From Bugulina stolonifera (taxonomy: Eukaryota; Bryozoa; Gymnolaemata; Cheilostomatida; Bugulidae), in assembly GCA_935421135.1 (NCBI GenBank), contig OW285193.1, positions 558,001-622,000 of the forward strand: a stretch of DNA of 64,000 bases, read 5' to 3'. Below are positions 37,398 to 51,100 of the stretch, one piece after another. Position 1 is the first letter of the stretch; each line of letters starts with the position of its first letter. The notes under the pieces were generated by a model. That model made no database searches. It was given only the letters and a program-made list of their open reading frames with translations, and was not told the DNA's origin. Both the position numbers and the translations under genes were made by a program.

Positions 37398-40300
37398 TCA
37401 AATTATGCATTCTGAACATTGCAAAAGTGACTGAAACACATTGTTACAGACAGCAATTTGGTACAAAACACACTGAAAACTTACTTTCATGCAACATTGA
37501 ACATCTTTTACTAGTTTACAAACTAAGAACTCAAGTGAATTTGACAAAAAATCACAAATTTGACATTATGTTCCATGTTTGCAAACTTAAATATTGTATG
37601 CAAAGTCATGTTTTATTGATTTTCAGTCAAATTATGCATTCTGAACACTGCAAAAGTGACTAAAACAAATTGTTACAAACAGCAATTCGGTACAAAACCC
37701 ACTTAAAACTTACTTTCATGCAATATTGAACATCGTTTACTAGTTTACAAACGAACAATTCAAGTGATTTTGTCAAAAATCACAAATTTGACATTATGTT
37801 TCATGTTTACAAAGTTGAATATTGCATGCAAAGACATGTTTTATTGATTTTCATTGAAATTATGCATTCTGAACATTGCAAAAGTGACTGAAACACATTG
37901 TTACAAGTAGCAATTTGGTACAAAACACACTTAAAACTTACTTTCATGCATTATTGAACATCTTTTACTAGTTTACAAACTAATAACTCAAGTGAATTTG
38001 ACAAAATCACAAATTTGACACTATGTTTAATGTTAGCAAAGTTAAATATTGTATGCAAAGTCATGTTTTATTGATTTTCATTCAAATTATGCATTCTGAA
38101 CATTGCAAAAGTGACTGAAACACATTGTTACAAACAGCAATTCGGTACAAAACACACTTAAAACTTACTTTCATGCAACATTGAACATCTTTTACTAGTT
38201 TACAAACGAACAATTCAAGTGATTTTGCCAAAAATCACAAATTTGACATTATGTTTCATGTTTACAAAGTTAAATATTGCATACAACCTCATGTTTTATT
38301 GATTTTCATTCAAATTATGCATTCTGAACATTGGAAAAGTGACTGAAACACGTTGTTACAAAGAGCAATTCAGTACAAAACACACTTAAAACTTACTTTC
38401 ATGCAATATTGAACATCTTTTACTAGTTTACAAACTAATAACTCAAGTGAATTTGTCAAAAATCACAAATTTGACATTATGTTTCATGTTTGCAAAGTTA
38501 AATATTGTACGCAAAGTCATGTTTTATTGATTTTCATTCAAATTCTGCATTCTGAACATTGCAAAAGTGACTGAAACACATTGTTACACACAGCAATTCA
38601 GTACAAAACACACTTAAAACTTACTTTCATGCAATATTAAACGTCTTTCACTAGTTTACAAACTAATAACTCAAGTGAATTTGTCAAAAATCACAAATTT
38701 GACATTATGTTTCATGTTTACAAAGTTGAATATTGCATGCAAAGGCATGTTATATTGATTTTCATTCAAATTATGCATTCTGAACATTGCAAAAGTGACT
38801 GAAACACATTGTTACAGACAGCAATTTGGTACAAAACACACTGAAAACTTACTTTCATGCAACATTGAACATCTTTTACTAGTTTACAAACTAAGAACTC
38901 AAGTGAATTTGACAAAAAATCACAAATTTGACATTATGTTCCATGTTTGCAAACTTAAATATTGTATGCAAAGTCATGTTTTATTGATTTTCAGTCAAAT
39001 TATGCATTCTGAACACTGCAAAAGTGACTAAAACAAATTGTTACAAACAGCAATTCGGTACAAAACCCACTTAAAACTTACTTTCATGCAATATTGAACA
39101 TCGTTTACTAGTTTACAAACGAACAATTCAAGTGATTTTGTCAAAAATCACAAATTTGACATTATGTTTCATGTTTACAAAGTTGAATATTGCATGCAAA
39201 GACGTTTTATTGATTTTCATTGAAATTATGCATTCTGAACATTGCAAAAGTGACTGAAACACATTGTTACAAACAGCAATTTGGTACAAAGCACACTGAA
39301 AACTTACTTTCATGCAACATTGAACATCTTTCACTAGTTTACAAACTAATAACACAAGTGAATTTGACAAAAAATCACAAATTTGACATTATGTTTCATG
39401 TTTGCAAAGTTAAATATTGTATGCAAAGTCATGTTTTATTGATTTTCATTCAAATTATGCATTCTGAACATTGCAAAAGTGACTGAAACACATTGTTACA
39501 AACAGCAATTCGGTACAAAACACACTTAAAACTTACTTTCATGCAACATTGAACATCTTTTACTAGTTTACAAACGAACAATTCAAGTGATTTTGCCAAA
39601 AATCACAAATTTGACATTATGTTTCATGTTTACAAAGTTAAATATTGCATACAAACTCATGTTTTATTGATTTTCATTCAAATTATGCATTCTGAACATT
39701 GGAAAAGTGACTGAAACACGTTGTTACAAAGAGCAATTTGGTACAAAACACACTTAAAACTTACTTTCATGCAATATTGAACATCTTTTACTAGTTTACA
39801 AACTAATAACTCAAGTGAATTTGTCAAAAATCACAAATTTGACATTATGTTTCATGTTTGCAAAGTTAAATATTGTACGCAAAGTCATGTTTTATTGATT
39901 TTCATTCAAATTCTGCATTCTGAACATTGCAAAAGTGACTGAAACACATTGTTACACACAGCAATTCAGTACAAAACACACTTAAAACTTACTTTCATGC
40001 AATATTAAACGTCTTTCACTAGTTTACAAACTAATAACTCAAGTGAATTTGTCAAAAATCACAAATTTGACATTATGTTTCATGTTTACAAAGTTGAATA
40101 TTGCATGCAAAGTCATGTTATATTGATTTTCATTCAAATTATGCATTCTGAACATTGCAAAAGTGACTGAAACACATTGTTACAGACAGCAATTTGGTAC
40201 AAAACACACTGAAAACTTACTTTCATGCAACATTGAACATCTTTTACTAGTTTACAAACTAATAACACAAGTGAATTTGACAAAAAATCACAAATTTGAC

Positions 40301-41275
40301 ATTATGTTTCATGTTTGCAAAGTTAAATATTGTATGCAAAGTCATGTTTTATTGATTTTAAGTCAAATTATGCATTCTGAACACTGCAAAAGTGACTGAA
40401 ACAAATTGTTACAAACAGCAATTCGGTACAAAACACACTTAAAACTTACTTTCATGCAATATTGAACATCTTTTACTAGTTTACAAACGAACAATTCAGG
40501 TGATTTTGTCAAAAATCACAAATTTGACATTATGCTTCATGTTTACAAAGTTAAATATTGCATACAAACTCATGTTTTATTGATTTTCATTCAAATTATG
40601 CATTCTGAACATTGGAAAAGTGGCTGAAACAACGTTGTTACAAAGAGCAATTTGGTACAAAACACACTTAAAACTTACTTTCATGCAACATTGAACATCT
40701 TTTACTAGTTTACAAACGAACAATTCAAGTGATTTTGCCAAAAATCACAAATTTGACATTATGTTTCATGTTTACAAAGTTAAATATTGCATACAAACTC
40801 ATGTTTTATTGATTTTCATTCAAATTATGCATTCTGAACATTGGAAAAGTGACTGAAACACGTTGTTACAAAGAGCAATTCAGTACAAAACACACTTAAA
40901 ACTTACTTTCATGCAATATTGAACATCTTTTACTAGTTTACAAACTAATAACTCAAGTGAATTTGTCAAAAATCACAAATTTGACATTATGTTTCATGTT
41001 TGCAAAGTTAAATATTGTACGCAAAGTCATGTTTTATTGATTTTCATTCAAATTCTGCATTCTGAACATTGCAAAAGTGACTGAAACACATTGTTACACA
41101 CAGCAATTCAGTACAAAACACACTTAAAACTTACTTTCATGCAATATTAAACGTCTTTCACTAGTTTACAAACTAATAACTCAAGTGAATTTGTCAAAAA
41201 TCACAAATTTGACATTATGTTTCATGTTTACAAAGTTGAATATTGCATGCAAAGGCATGTTATATTGATTTTCAT
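37398..41275. repeat. 3878-bp superunit of 17 monomers
   Basis: Hexamer at 37398-38765, then D-E-F-A-B-C-D'-G (38766-40590), an H/A hybrid at 40591 and B-C. Relative to the 5018-bp unit, five monomers (about 1139 bp) between H and A are gone and the junction monomer is an H/A chimera. Private marks: GACACTATG in L', ACAACCTCATG in A, AAAGCACACTG in F. E at 38995 lost two bases. Confidence 0.9.
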
Positions 41276-44200
41276 TCAAATTATGCATTCTGAACATTGC
41301 AAAAGTGACTGAAACACATTGTTACAGACAGCAATTTGGTACAAAACACACTGAAAACTTACTTTCATGCAACATTGAACATCTTTTACTAGTTTACAAA
41401 CTAAGAACTCAAGTGAATTTGACAAAAAATCACAAATTTGACATTATGTTCCATGTTTGCAAACTTAAATATTGTATGCAAAGTCATGTTTTATTGATTT
41501 TCAGTCAAATTATGCATTCTGAACACTGCAAAAGTGACTAAAACAAATTGTTACAAACAGCAATTCGGTACAAAACCCACTTAAAACTTACTTTCATGCA
41601 ATATTGAACATCGTTTACTAGTTTACAAACGAACAATTCAAGTGATTTTGTCAAAAATCACAAATTTGACATTATGTTTCATGTTTACAAAGTTGAATAT
41701 TGCATGCAAAGACATGTTTTATTGATTTTCATTGAAATTATGCATTCTGAACATTGCAAAAGTGACTGAAACACATTGTTACAAGTAGCAATTTGGTACA
41801 AAACACACTTAAAACTTACTTTCATGCATTATTGAACATCTTTTACTAGTTTACAAACTAATAACTCAAGTGAATTTGACAAAATCACAAATTTGACACT
41901 ATGTTTAATGTTAGCAAAGTTAAATATTGTATGCAAAGTCATGTTTTATTGATTTTCATTCAAATTATGCATTCTGAACATTGCAAAAGTGACTGAAACA
42001 CATTGTTACAAACAGCAATTCGGTACAAAACACACTTAAAACTTACTTTCATGCAACATTGAACATCTTTTACTAGTTTACAAACGAACAATTCAAGTGA
42101 TTTTGCCAAAAATCACAAATTTGACATTATGTTTCATGTTTACAAAGTTAAATATTGCATACAACCTCATGTTTTATTGATTTTCATTCAAATTATGCAT
42201 TCTGAACATTGGAAAAGTGACTGAAACACGTTGTTACAAAGAGCAATTCAGTACAAAACACACTTAAAACTTACTTTCATGCAATATTGAACATCTTTTA
42301 CTAGTTTACAAACTAATAACTCAAGTGAATTTGTCAAAAATCACAAATTTGACATTATGTTTCATGTTTGCAAAGTTAAATATTGTACGCAAAGTCATGT
42401 TTTATTGATTTTCATTCAAATTCTGCATTCTGAACATTGCAAAAGTGACTGAAACACATTGTTACACACAGCAATTCAGTACAAAACACACTTAAAACTT
42501 ACTTTCATGCAATATTAAACGTCTTTCACTAGTTTACAAACTAATAACTCAAGTGAATTTGTCAAAAATCACAAATTTGACATTATGTTTCATGTTTACA
42601 AAGTTGAATATTGCATGCAAAGGCATGTTATATTGATTTTCATTCAAATTATGCATTCTGAACATTGCAAAAGTGACTGAAACACATTGTTACAGACAGC
42701 AATTTGGTACAAAACACACTGAAAACTTACTTTCATGCAACATTGAACATCTTTTACTAGTTTACAAACTAAGAACTCAAGTGAATTTGACAAAAAATCA
42801 CAAATTTGACATTATGTTCCATGTTTGCAAACTTAAATATTGTATGCAAAGTCATGTTTTATTGATTTTCAGTCAAATTATGCATTCTGAACACTGCAAA
42901 AGTGACTAAAACAAATTGTTACAAACAGCAATTCGGTACAAAACCCACTTAAAACTTACTTTCATGCAATATTGAACATCGTTTACTAGTTTACAAACGA
43001 ACAATTCAAGTGATTTTGTCAAAAATCACAAATTTGACATTATGTTTCATGTTTACAAAGTTGAATATTGCATGCAAAGACATGTTTTATTGATTTTCAT
43101 TGAAATTATGCATTCTGAACATTGCAAAAGTGACTGAAACACATTGTTACAAACAGCAATTTGGTACAAAGCACACTGAAAACTTACTTTCATGCAACAT
43201 TGAACATCTTTCACTAGTTTACAAACTAATAACACAAGTGAATTTGACAAAAAATCACAAATTTGACATTATGTTTCATGTTTGCAAAGTTAAATATTGT
43301 ATGCAAAGTCATGTTTTATTGATTTTCATTCAAATTATGCATTCTGAACATTGCAAAAGTGACTGAAACACATTGTTACAAACAGCAATTCGGTACAAAA
43401 CACACTTAAAACTTACTTTCATGCAACATTGAACATCTTTTACTAGTTTACAAACGAACAATTCAAGTGATTTTGCCAAAAATCACAAATTTGACATTAT
43501 GTTTCATGTTTACAAAGTTAAATATTGCATACAAACTCATGTTTTATTGATTTTCATTCAAATTATGCATTCTGAACATTGGAAAAGTGACTGAAACACG
43601 TTGTTACAAAGAGCAATTTGGTACAAAACACACTTAAAACTTACTTTCATGCAATATTGAACATCTTTTACTAGTTTACAAACGAACAATTCAGGTGATT
43701 TTGTCAAAAATCACAAATTTGACATTATGCTTCATGTTTACAAAGTTAAATATTGCATACAAACTCATGTTTTATTGATTTTCATTCAAATTATGCATTC
43801 TGAACATTGGAAAAGTGGCTGAAACAACGTTGTTACAAAGAGCAATTTGGTACAAAACACACTTAAAACTTACTTTCATGCAACATTGAACATCTTTTAC
43901 TAGTTTACAAACGAACAATTCAAGTGATTTTGCCAAAAATCACAAATTTGACATTATGTTTCATGTTTACAAAGTTAAATATTGCATACAAACTCATGTT
44001 TTATTGATTTTCATTCAAATTATGCATTCTGAACATTGGAAAAGTGACTGAAACACGTTGTTACAAAGAGCAATTCAGTACAAAACACACTTAAAACTTA
44101 CTTTCATGCAATATTGAACATCTTTTACTAGTTTACAAACTAATAACTCAAGTGAATTTGTCAAAAATCACAAATTTGACATTATGTTTCATGTTTGCAA

Positions 44201-44470
44201 AGTTAAATATTGTACGCAAAGTCATGTTTTATTGATTTTCATTCAAATTCTGCATTCTGAACATTGCAAAAGTGACTGAAACACATTGTTACACACAGCA
44301 ATTCAGTACAAAACACACTTAAAACTTACTTTCATGCAATATTAAACGTCTTTCACTAGTTTACAAACTAATAACTCAAGTGAATTTGTCAAAAATCACA
44401 AATTTGACATTATGTTTCATGTTTACAAAGTTGAATATTGCATGCAAAGGCATGTTATATTGATTTTCAT
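41276..44470. repeat. 3195-bp superunit of 14 monomers
   Basis: Hexamer at 41276-42643, then D-E-F-A (42644-43557), B/G hybrid at 43558, H/A hybrid at 43786, B and C. It shares the H/A hybrid and all private marks with the preceding unit, and in addition lacks C-D'-G, with a B/G chimera at the new junction. Confidence 0.9.
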
Positions 44471-47400
44471 TCAAATTATGCATTCTGAACATTGCAAAAG
44501 TGACTGAAACACATTGTTACAGACAGCAATTTGGTACAAAACACACTGAAAACTTACTTTCATGCAACATTGAACATCTTTTACTAGTTTACAAACTAAG
44601 AACTCAAGTGAATTTGACAAAAAATCACAAATTTGACATTATGTTCCATGTTTGCAAACTTAAATATTGTATGCAAAGTCATGTTTTATTGATTTTCAGT
44701 CAAATTATGCATTCTGAACACTGCAAAAGTGACTAAAACAAATTGTTACAAACAGCAATTCGGTACAAAACCCACTTAAAACTTACTTTCATGCAATATT
44801 GAACATCGTTTACTAGTTTACAAACGAACAATTCAAGTGATTTTGTCAAAAATCACAAATTTGACATTATGTTTCATGTTTACAAAGTTGAATATTGCAT
44901 GCAAAGACATGTTTTATTGATTTTCATTGAAATTATGCATTCTGAACATTGCAAAAGTGACTGAAACACATTGTTACAAGTAGCAATTTGGTACAAAACA
45001 CACTTAAAACTTACTTTCATGCATTATTGAACATCTTTTACTAGTTTACAAACTAATAACTCAAGTGAATTTGACAAAATCACAAATTTGACACTATGTT
45101 TAATGTTAGCAAAGTTAAATATTGTATGCAAAGTCATGTTTTATTGATTTTCATTCAAATTATGCATTCTGAACATTGCAAAAGTGACTGAAACACATTG
45201 TTACAAACAGCAATTCGGTACAAAACACACTTAAAACTTACTTTCATGCAACATTGAACATCTTTTACTAGTTTACAAACGAACAATTCAAGTGATTTTG
45301 CCAAAAATCACAAATTTGACATTATGTTTCATGTTTACAAAGTTAAATATTGCATACAACCTCATGTTTTATTGATTTTCATTCAAATTATGCATTCTGA
45401 ACATTGGAAAAGTGACTGAAACACGTTGTTACAAAGAGCAATTCAGTACAAAACACACTTAAAACTTACTTTCATGCAATATTGAACATCTTTTACTAGT
45501 TTACAAACTAATAACTCAAGTGAATTTGTCAAAAATCACAAATTTGACATTATGTTTCATGTTTGCAAAGTTAAATATTGTACGCAAAGTCATGTTTTAT
45601 TGATTTTCATTCAAATTCTGCATTCTGAACATTGCAAAAGTGACTGAAACACATTGTTACACACAGCAATTCAGTACAAAACACACTTAAAACTTACTTT
45701 CGTGCAATATTAAACGTCTTTCACTAGTTTACAAACTAATAACTCAAGTGAATTTGTCAAAAATCACAAATTTGACATTATGTTTCATGTTTACAAAGTT
45801 GAATATTGCATGCAAAGGCATGTTATATTGATTTTCATTCAAATTATGCATTCTGAACATTGCAAAAGTGACTGAAACACATTGTTACAGACAGCAATTT
45901 GGTACAAAACACACTGAAAACTTACTTTCATGCAACATTGAACATCTTTTACTAGTTTACAAACTAATGACTCAAGTGAATTTGACAAAAAATCACAAAT
46001 TTGACATTATGTTCCATGTTTGCAAACTTAAATATTGTATGCAAAGTCATGTTTTATTGATTTTCAGTCAAATTATGCATTCTGAACACTGCAAAAGTGA
46101 CTAAAACAAATTGTTACAAACAGCAATTCGGTACAAAACCCACTTAAAACTTACTTTCATGCAATATTGAACATCGTTTACTAGTTTACAAACGAACAAT
46201 TCAAGTGATTTTGTCAAAAATCACAAATTTGACATTATGTTTCATGTTTACAAAGTTGAATATTGCATGCAAAGACATGTTTTATTGATTTTCATTGAAA
46301 TTATGCATTCTGAACATTGCAAAAGTGACTGAAACACATTGTTACAAACAGCAATTTGGTACAAAGCACACTGAAAACTTACTTTCATGCAACATTGAAC
46401 ATCTTTCACTAGTTTACAAACTAATAACACAAGTGAATTTGACAAAAAATCACAAATTTGACATTATGTTTCATGTTTGCAAAGTTAAATATTGTATGCA
46501 AAGTCATGTTTTATTGATTTTCATTCAAATTATGCATTCTGAACATTGCAAAAGTGACTGAAACACATTGTTACAAACAGCAATTCGGTACAAAACACAC
46601 TTAAAACTTACTTTCATGCAACATTGAACATCTTTTACTAGTTTACAAACGAACAATTCAAGTGATTTTGCCAAAAATCACAAATTTGACATTATGTTTC
46701 ATGTTTACAAAGTTAAATATTGCATACAAACTCATGTTTTATTGATTTTCATTCAAATTATGCATTCTGAACATTGGAAAAGTGACTGAAACACGTTGTT
46801 ACAAAGAGCAATTTGGTACAAAACACACTTAAAACTTAATTTCATGCAATATTGAACATCTTTTACTAGTTTACAAACTAATAACTCAAGTGAATTTGTC
46901 AAAAATCACAAATTTGACATTATGTTTCATGTTTGCAAAGTTAAATATTGTACGCAAAGTCATGTTTTATTGATTTTCATTCAAATTCTGCATTCTGAAC
47001 ATTGCAAAAGTGACTGAAACACATTGTTACACACAGCAATTCAGTACAAAACACACTTAAAACTTACTTTCATGCAATATTAAACGTCTTTCACTAGTTT
47101 ACAAACTAATAACTCAAGTGAATTTGTCAAAAATCACAAATTTGACATTATGTTTCATGTTTACAAAGTTGAATATTGCATGCAAAGTCATGTTATATTG
47201 ATTTTCATTCAAATTATGCATTCTGAACATTGCAAAAGTGACTGAAACACATTGTTACAGACAGCAATTTGGTACAAAACACACTGAAAACTTACTTTCA
47301 TGCAACATTGAACATCTTTTACTAGTTTACAAACTAATAACACAAGTGAATTTGACAAAAAATCACAAATTTGACATTATGTTTCATGTTTGCAAAGTTA

Positions 47401-48122
47401 AATATTGTATGCAAAGTCATGTTTTATTGATTTTAAGTCAAATTATGCATTCTGAACACTGCAAAAGTGACTGAAACAAATTGTTACAAACAGCAATTCG
47501 GTACAAAACACACTTAAAACTTACTTTCATGCAATATTGAACATCTTTTACTAGTTTACAAACGAACAATTCAGGTGATTTTGTCAAAAATCACAAATTT
47601 GACATTATGCTTCATGTTTACAAAGTTAAATATTGCATACAAACTCATGTTTTATTGATTTTCATTCAAATTATGCATTCTGAACATTGGAAAAGTGGCT
47701 GAAACAACGTTGTTACAAAGAGCAATTTGGTACAAAACACACTTAAAACTTACTTTCATGCAATATTGAACATCTTTTACTAGTTTACAAACTAATAACT
47801 CAAGTGAATTTGTCAAAAATCACAAATTTGACATTATGTTTCATGTTTGCAAAGTTAAATATTGTATGCAAAGTCATGTTTTATTGATTTTCATTCAAAT
47901 TCTGTATTCTGAACATTGCAAAAGTGACTGAAACACATTGTTACACACAGCAATTCGGTACAAAACACACTTAAAACTTACTTTCATGCAATATTAAACG
48001 TCTTTCACTAGTTTACAAACTAATAACTCAAGTGAATTTGTCAAAAATCACAAATTTGACATTATGTTTCATGTTTGCAAAGTTAAATATTGTATGCAAA
48101 GTCATGTTCTATTGATTTTCAT
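44471..48122. repeat. Hexamer plus D-E-F-A-B-C-D'-G-H-I
   Basis: Hexamer D-E-L'-A-B-C at 44471-45838; then D 45839, E 46068, F 46296, A 46525, B 46753, C 46981, D' 47209, G 47438, H 47666 and I 47895. It shares GACACTATG, ACAACCTCATG and AAAGCACACTG with the two units upstream, but keeps the full D'-G-H-I series without the H/A chimera. Confidence 0.9.
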
Positions 48123-51100
48123 TCAAATCATGCATTCTGAACATTGCAAAAATGACTGAAAGACATTGTTACAAAATGCAATTTGGTACAAAACACACTG
48201 AAAACTTACTTTCATGCAATATTGAACATCTTTACTAGCTTACAAACTAATAACTTAAGTGAATTTGTCAAAAATCACAAATTTGACATTATGTTTCATG
48301 TATGCAAAGTTAAATATTGCATGCAAAGTCATGTTTTATTGGTTTTCATTCAACTTATGCATTCTGAACATTGGAAAAGTGACTGAAACACATTGTTACA
48401 AACAGCAATTTGGTACAAAACACACTTAAAACTTACTTTCATGCAATATTGAACATCTTTTACTAGTTTACAAACTAATAACTCAAGTGAATTTGTCAAA
48501 AATCACAAATTTGACATTATGTTTCATGTTTGCAAAGTTAAATATTGTATGCAAAGTCATGTTTTATTGATTTTCATTCAAATTCTGCATTCTGAACATT
48601 GCAAAAGTGGCTGAAACACATTGTTACAAGTAGCAATTTGGTACAAAACACACTTAAAACTTACTTTCATGCATTATTGAACATCTTTTACTAGTTTACA
48701 AACTAATAACTCAAGTGAATTTGACAAAATCACAAATTTGACATTATGTTTAATGTTAGCAAAGTTAAATATTGTATGCAAAGTCCTGTTTTATTGATTT
48801 TCAGTCAAATTATGCACTCTGAACACTGCAAAAGTGACTGAAACAAATTGTTACAGACAGCAATTCGGTACAAAACACACTTAAAACTTACTTTCATGCA
48901 ATATTGAACATCTTTTACTAGTTTACAAACGAACAATTCAGGTGATTTTGTCAAAAATCACAAATTTGACATTATGCTTCATGTTTACAAAGTTAAATAT
49001 TGCATACAAACTCATGTTTTATTGATTTTCATTCAAATTATGCATTCTGAACATTGGAAAAGTGGCTGAAACAACGTTGTTACAAAGAGCAATTTGGTAC
49101 AAAACACACTTAAAACTTACTTTCATGCAATATTGAACATCTTTTACTAGCTTACAAACTAATAACTTAAGTGAATTTGTCAAAAATCACAAATTTGACA
49201 TTATGTTTCATGTATGCAAAGTTAAATATTGCATGCAAAGTCATGTTTTATTGGTTTTCATTCAACTTATGCATTCTGAACATTGGAAAAGTGACTGAAA
49301 CACATTGTTACAAACAGCAATTTGGTACAAAACACACTTAAAACTTACTTTCATGCAATATTGAACATCTTTTACTAGTTTACAAACTAATAACTCAAGT
49401 GAATTTGTCAAAAATCACAAATTTGACATTATGTTTCATGTTTGCTTAGTTAAATATTGTATGCAAAGTCATGTTTTATTGATTTTCATTCAAATTCTGC
49501 ATTCTGAACATTGCAAAAGTGGCTGAAACACATTGTTACAAGTAGCAATTTGGTACAAAACACACTTAAAACTTAATTTCATGCATTATTGAACATCTTT
49601 TACTAGTTTACAAACTAATAACTCAAGTGAATTTGACAAAATCACAAATTTGACATTATGTTTAATGTTAGCAAAGTTAAATATTGTATGCAAAGTCATG
49701 TTTTATTGATTTTCAGTCAAATTATGCACTCTGAACACTGCAAAAGTGACTGAAACAAATTGTTACAGACAGCAATTCGGTACAAAACACACTTAAAACT
49801 TACTTTCATGCAATATTGAACATCTTTTACTAGTTTACAAACTAATAACTCAAGTGAATTTGTCAACAGTCACAAATTTGACATTATGTTTCATGTTTGC
49901 AAAGTTAAATATTGCATGCAAAGTCATGTTTTATTGATTTTCATTCAAATTATGCATTCTGAACATTGCAAAAGTGACTGAAACACATTGTTACAAGTAG
50001 CAATTTGGTACAAAACACACTTAAAACTCACTTTCATGCATTATTGAACATCTTTTACTAGTTTACAAACTAATAACTCAAGTGAATTTGTCAAAAATCA
50101 CAAATTTGACATTATGTTTCATGTTTACAAAGTTGAATATTGCATGCAAAGTCATGTTTTATTGATTTTCATTCAAATTATGCATTCTGAACATTGCAAA
50201 AGTGACTGAAACACATTGTTACAAACAGCAATTCGGTACAAAACACACTTAAAACTTACTTTCATGCAACATTGAACATCTTTTACTAGTTTACAAACGA
50301 ACAATTCAAGTGATTTTGCCAAAAATCACAAATTTGACATTATGTTTCATGTTTACAAAGTTAAATATTGCATACAAACTCATGTTTTATTGATTTTCAT
50401 TCAAATTATGCATTCTGAACATTGGAAAAGTGACTGAAACACGTTGTTACAAAGAGCAATTTGGTACAAAACACACTTAAAACTTACTTTCATGCAATAT
50501 TGAACATCTTTTACTAGTTTACAAACTAATAACTCAAGTGAATTTGTCAAAAATCACAAATTTGACATTATGTTTCATGTTTGCAAAGTTAAATATTGTA
50601 CGCAAAGTCATGTTTTATTGATTTTCATTCAAATTCTGCATTCTGAACATTGCAAAAGTGACTGAAACACATTGTTACAGACAGCAATTCGGTACAAAAC
50701 ACACTTAAAACTTACTTTCATGCAATATTAAACGTCTTTCACTAGTTTACAAACTAATAACTCAAGTGAATTTGTCAAAAATCACAAATTTGACATTATG
50801 TTTCATGTTTGCAAAGTTAAATATTGTATGCAAAGTCATGTTCTATTGATTTTCATTCAAATCATGCATTCTGAACATTGCAAAAATGACTGAAAGACAT
50901 TGTTACAAAATGCAATTTGGTACAAAACACACTGAAAACTTACTTTCATGCAATATTGAACATCTTTACTAGCTTACAAACTAATAACTTAAGTGAATTT
51001 GTCAAAAATCACAAATTTGACATTATGTTTCATGTATGCAAAGTTAAATATTGCATGCAAAGTCATGTTTTATTGGTTTTCATTCAACTTATGCATTCTG

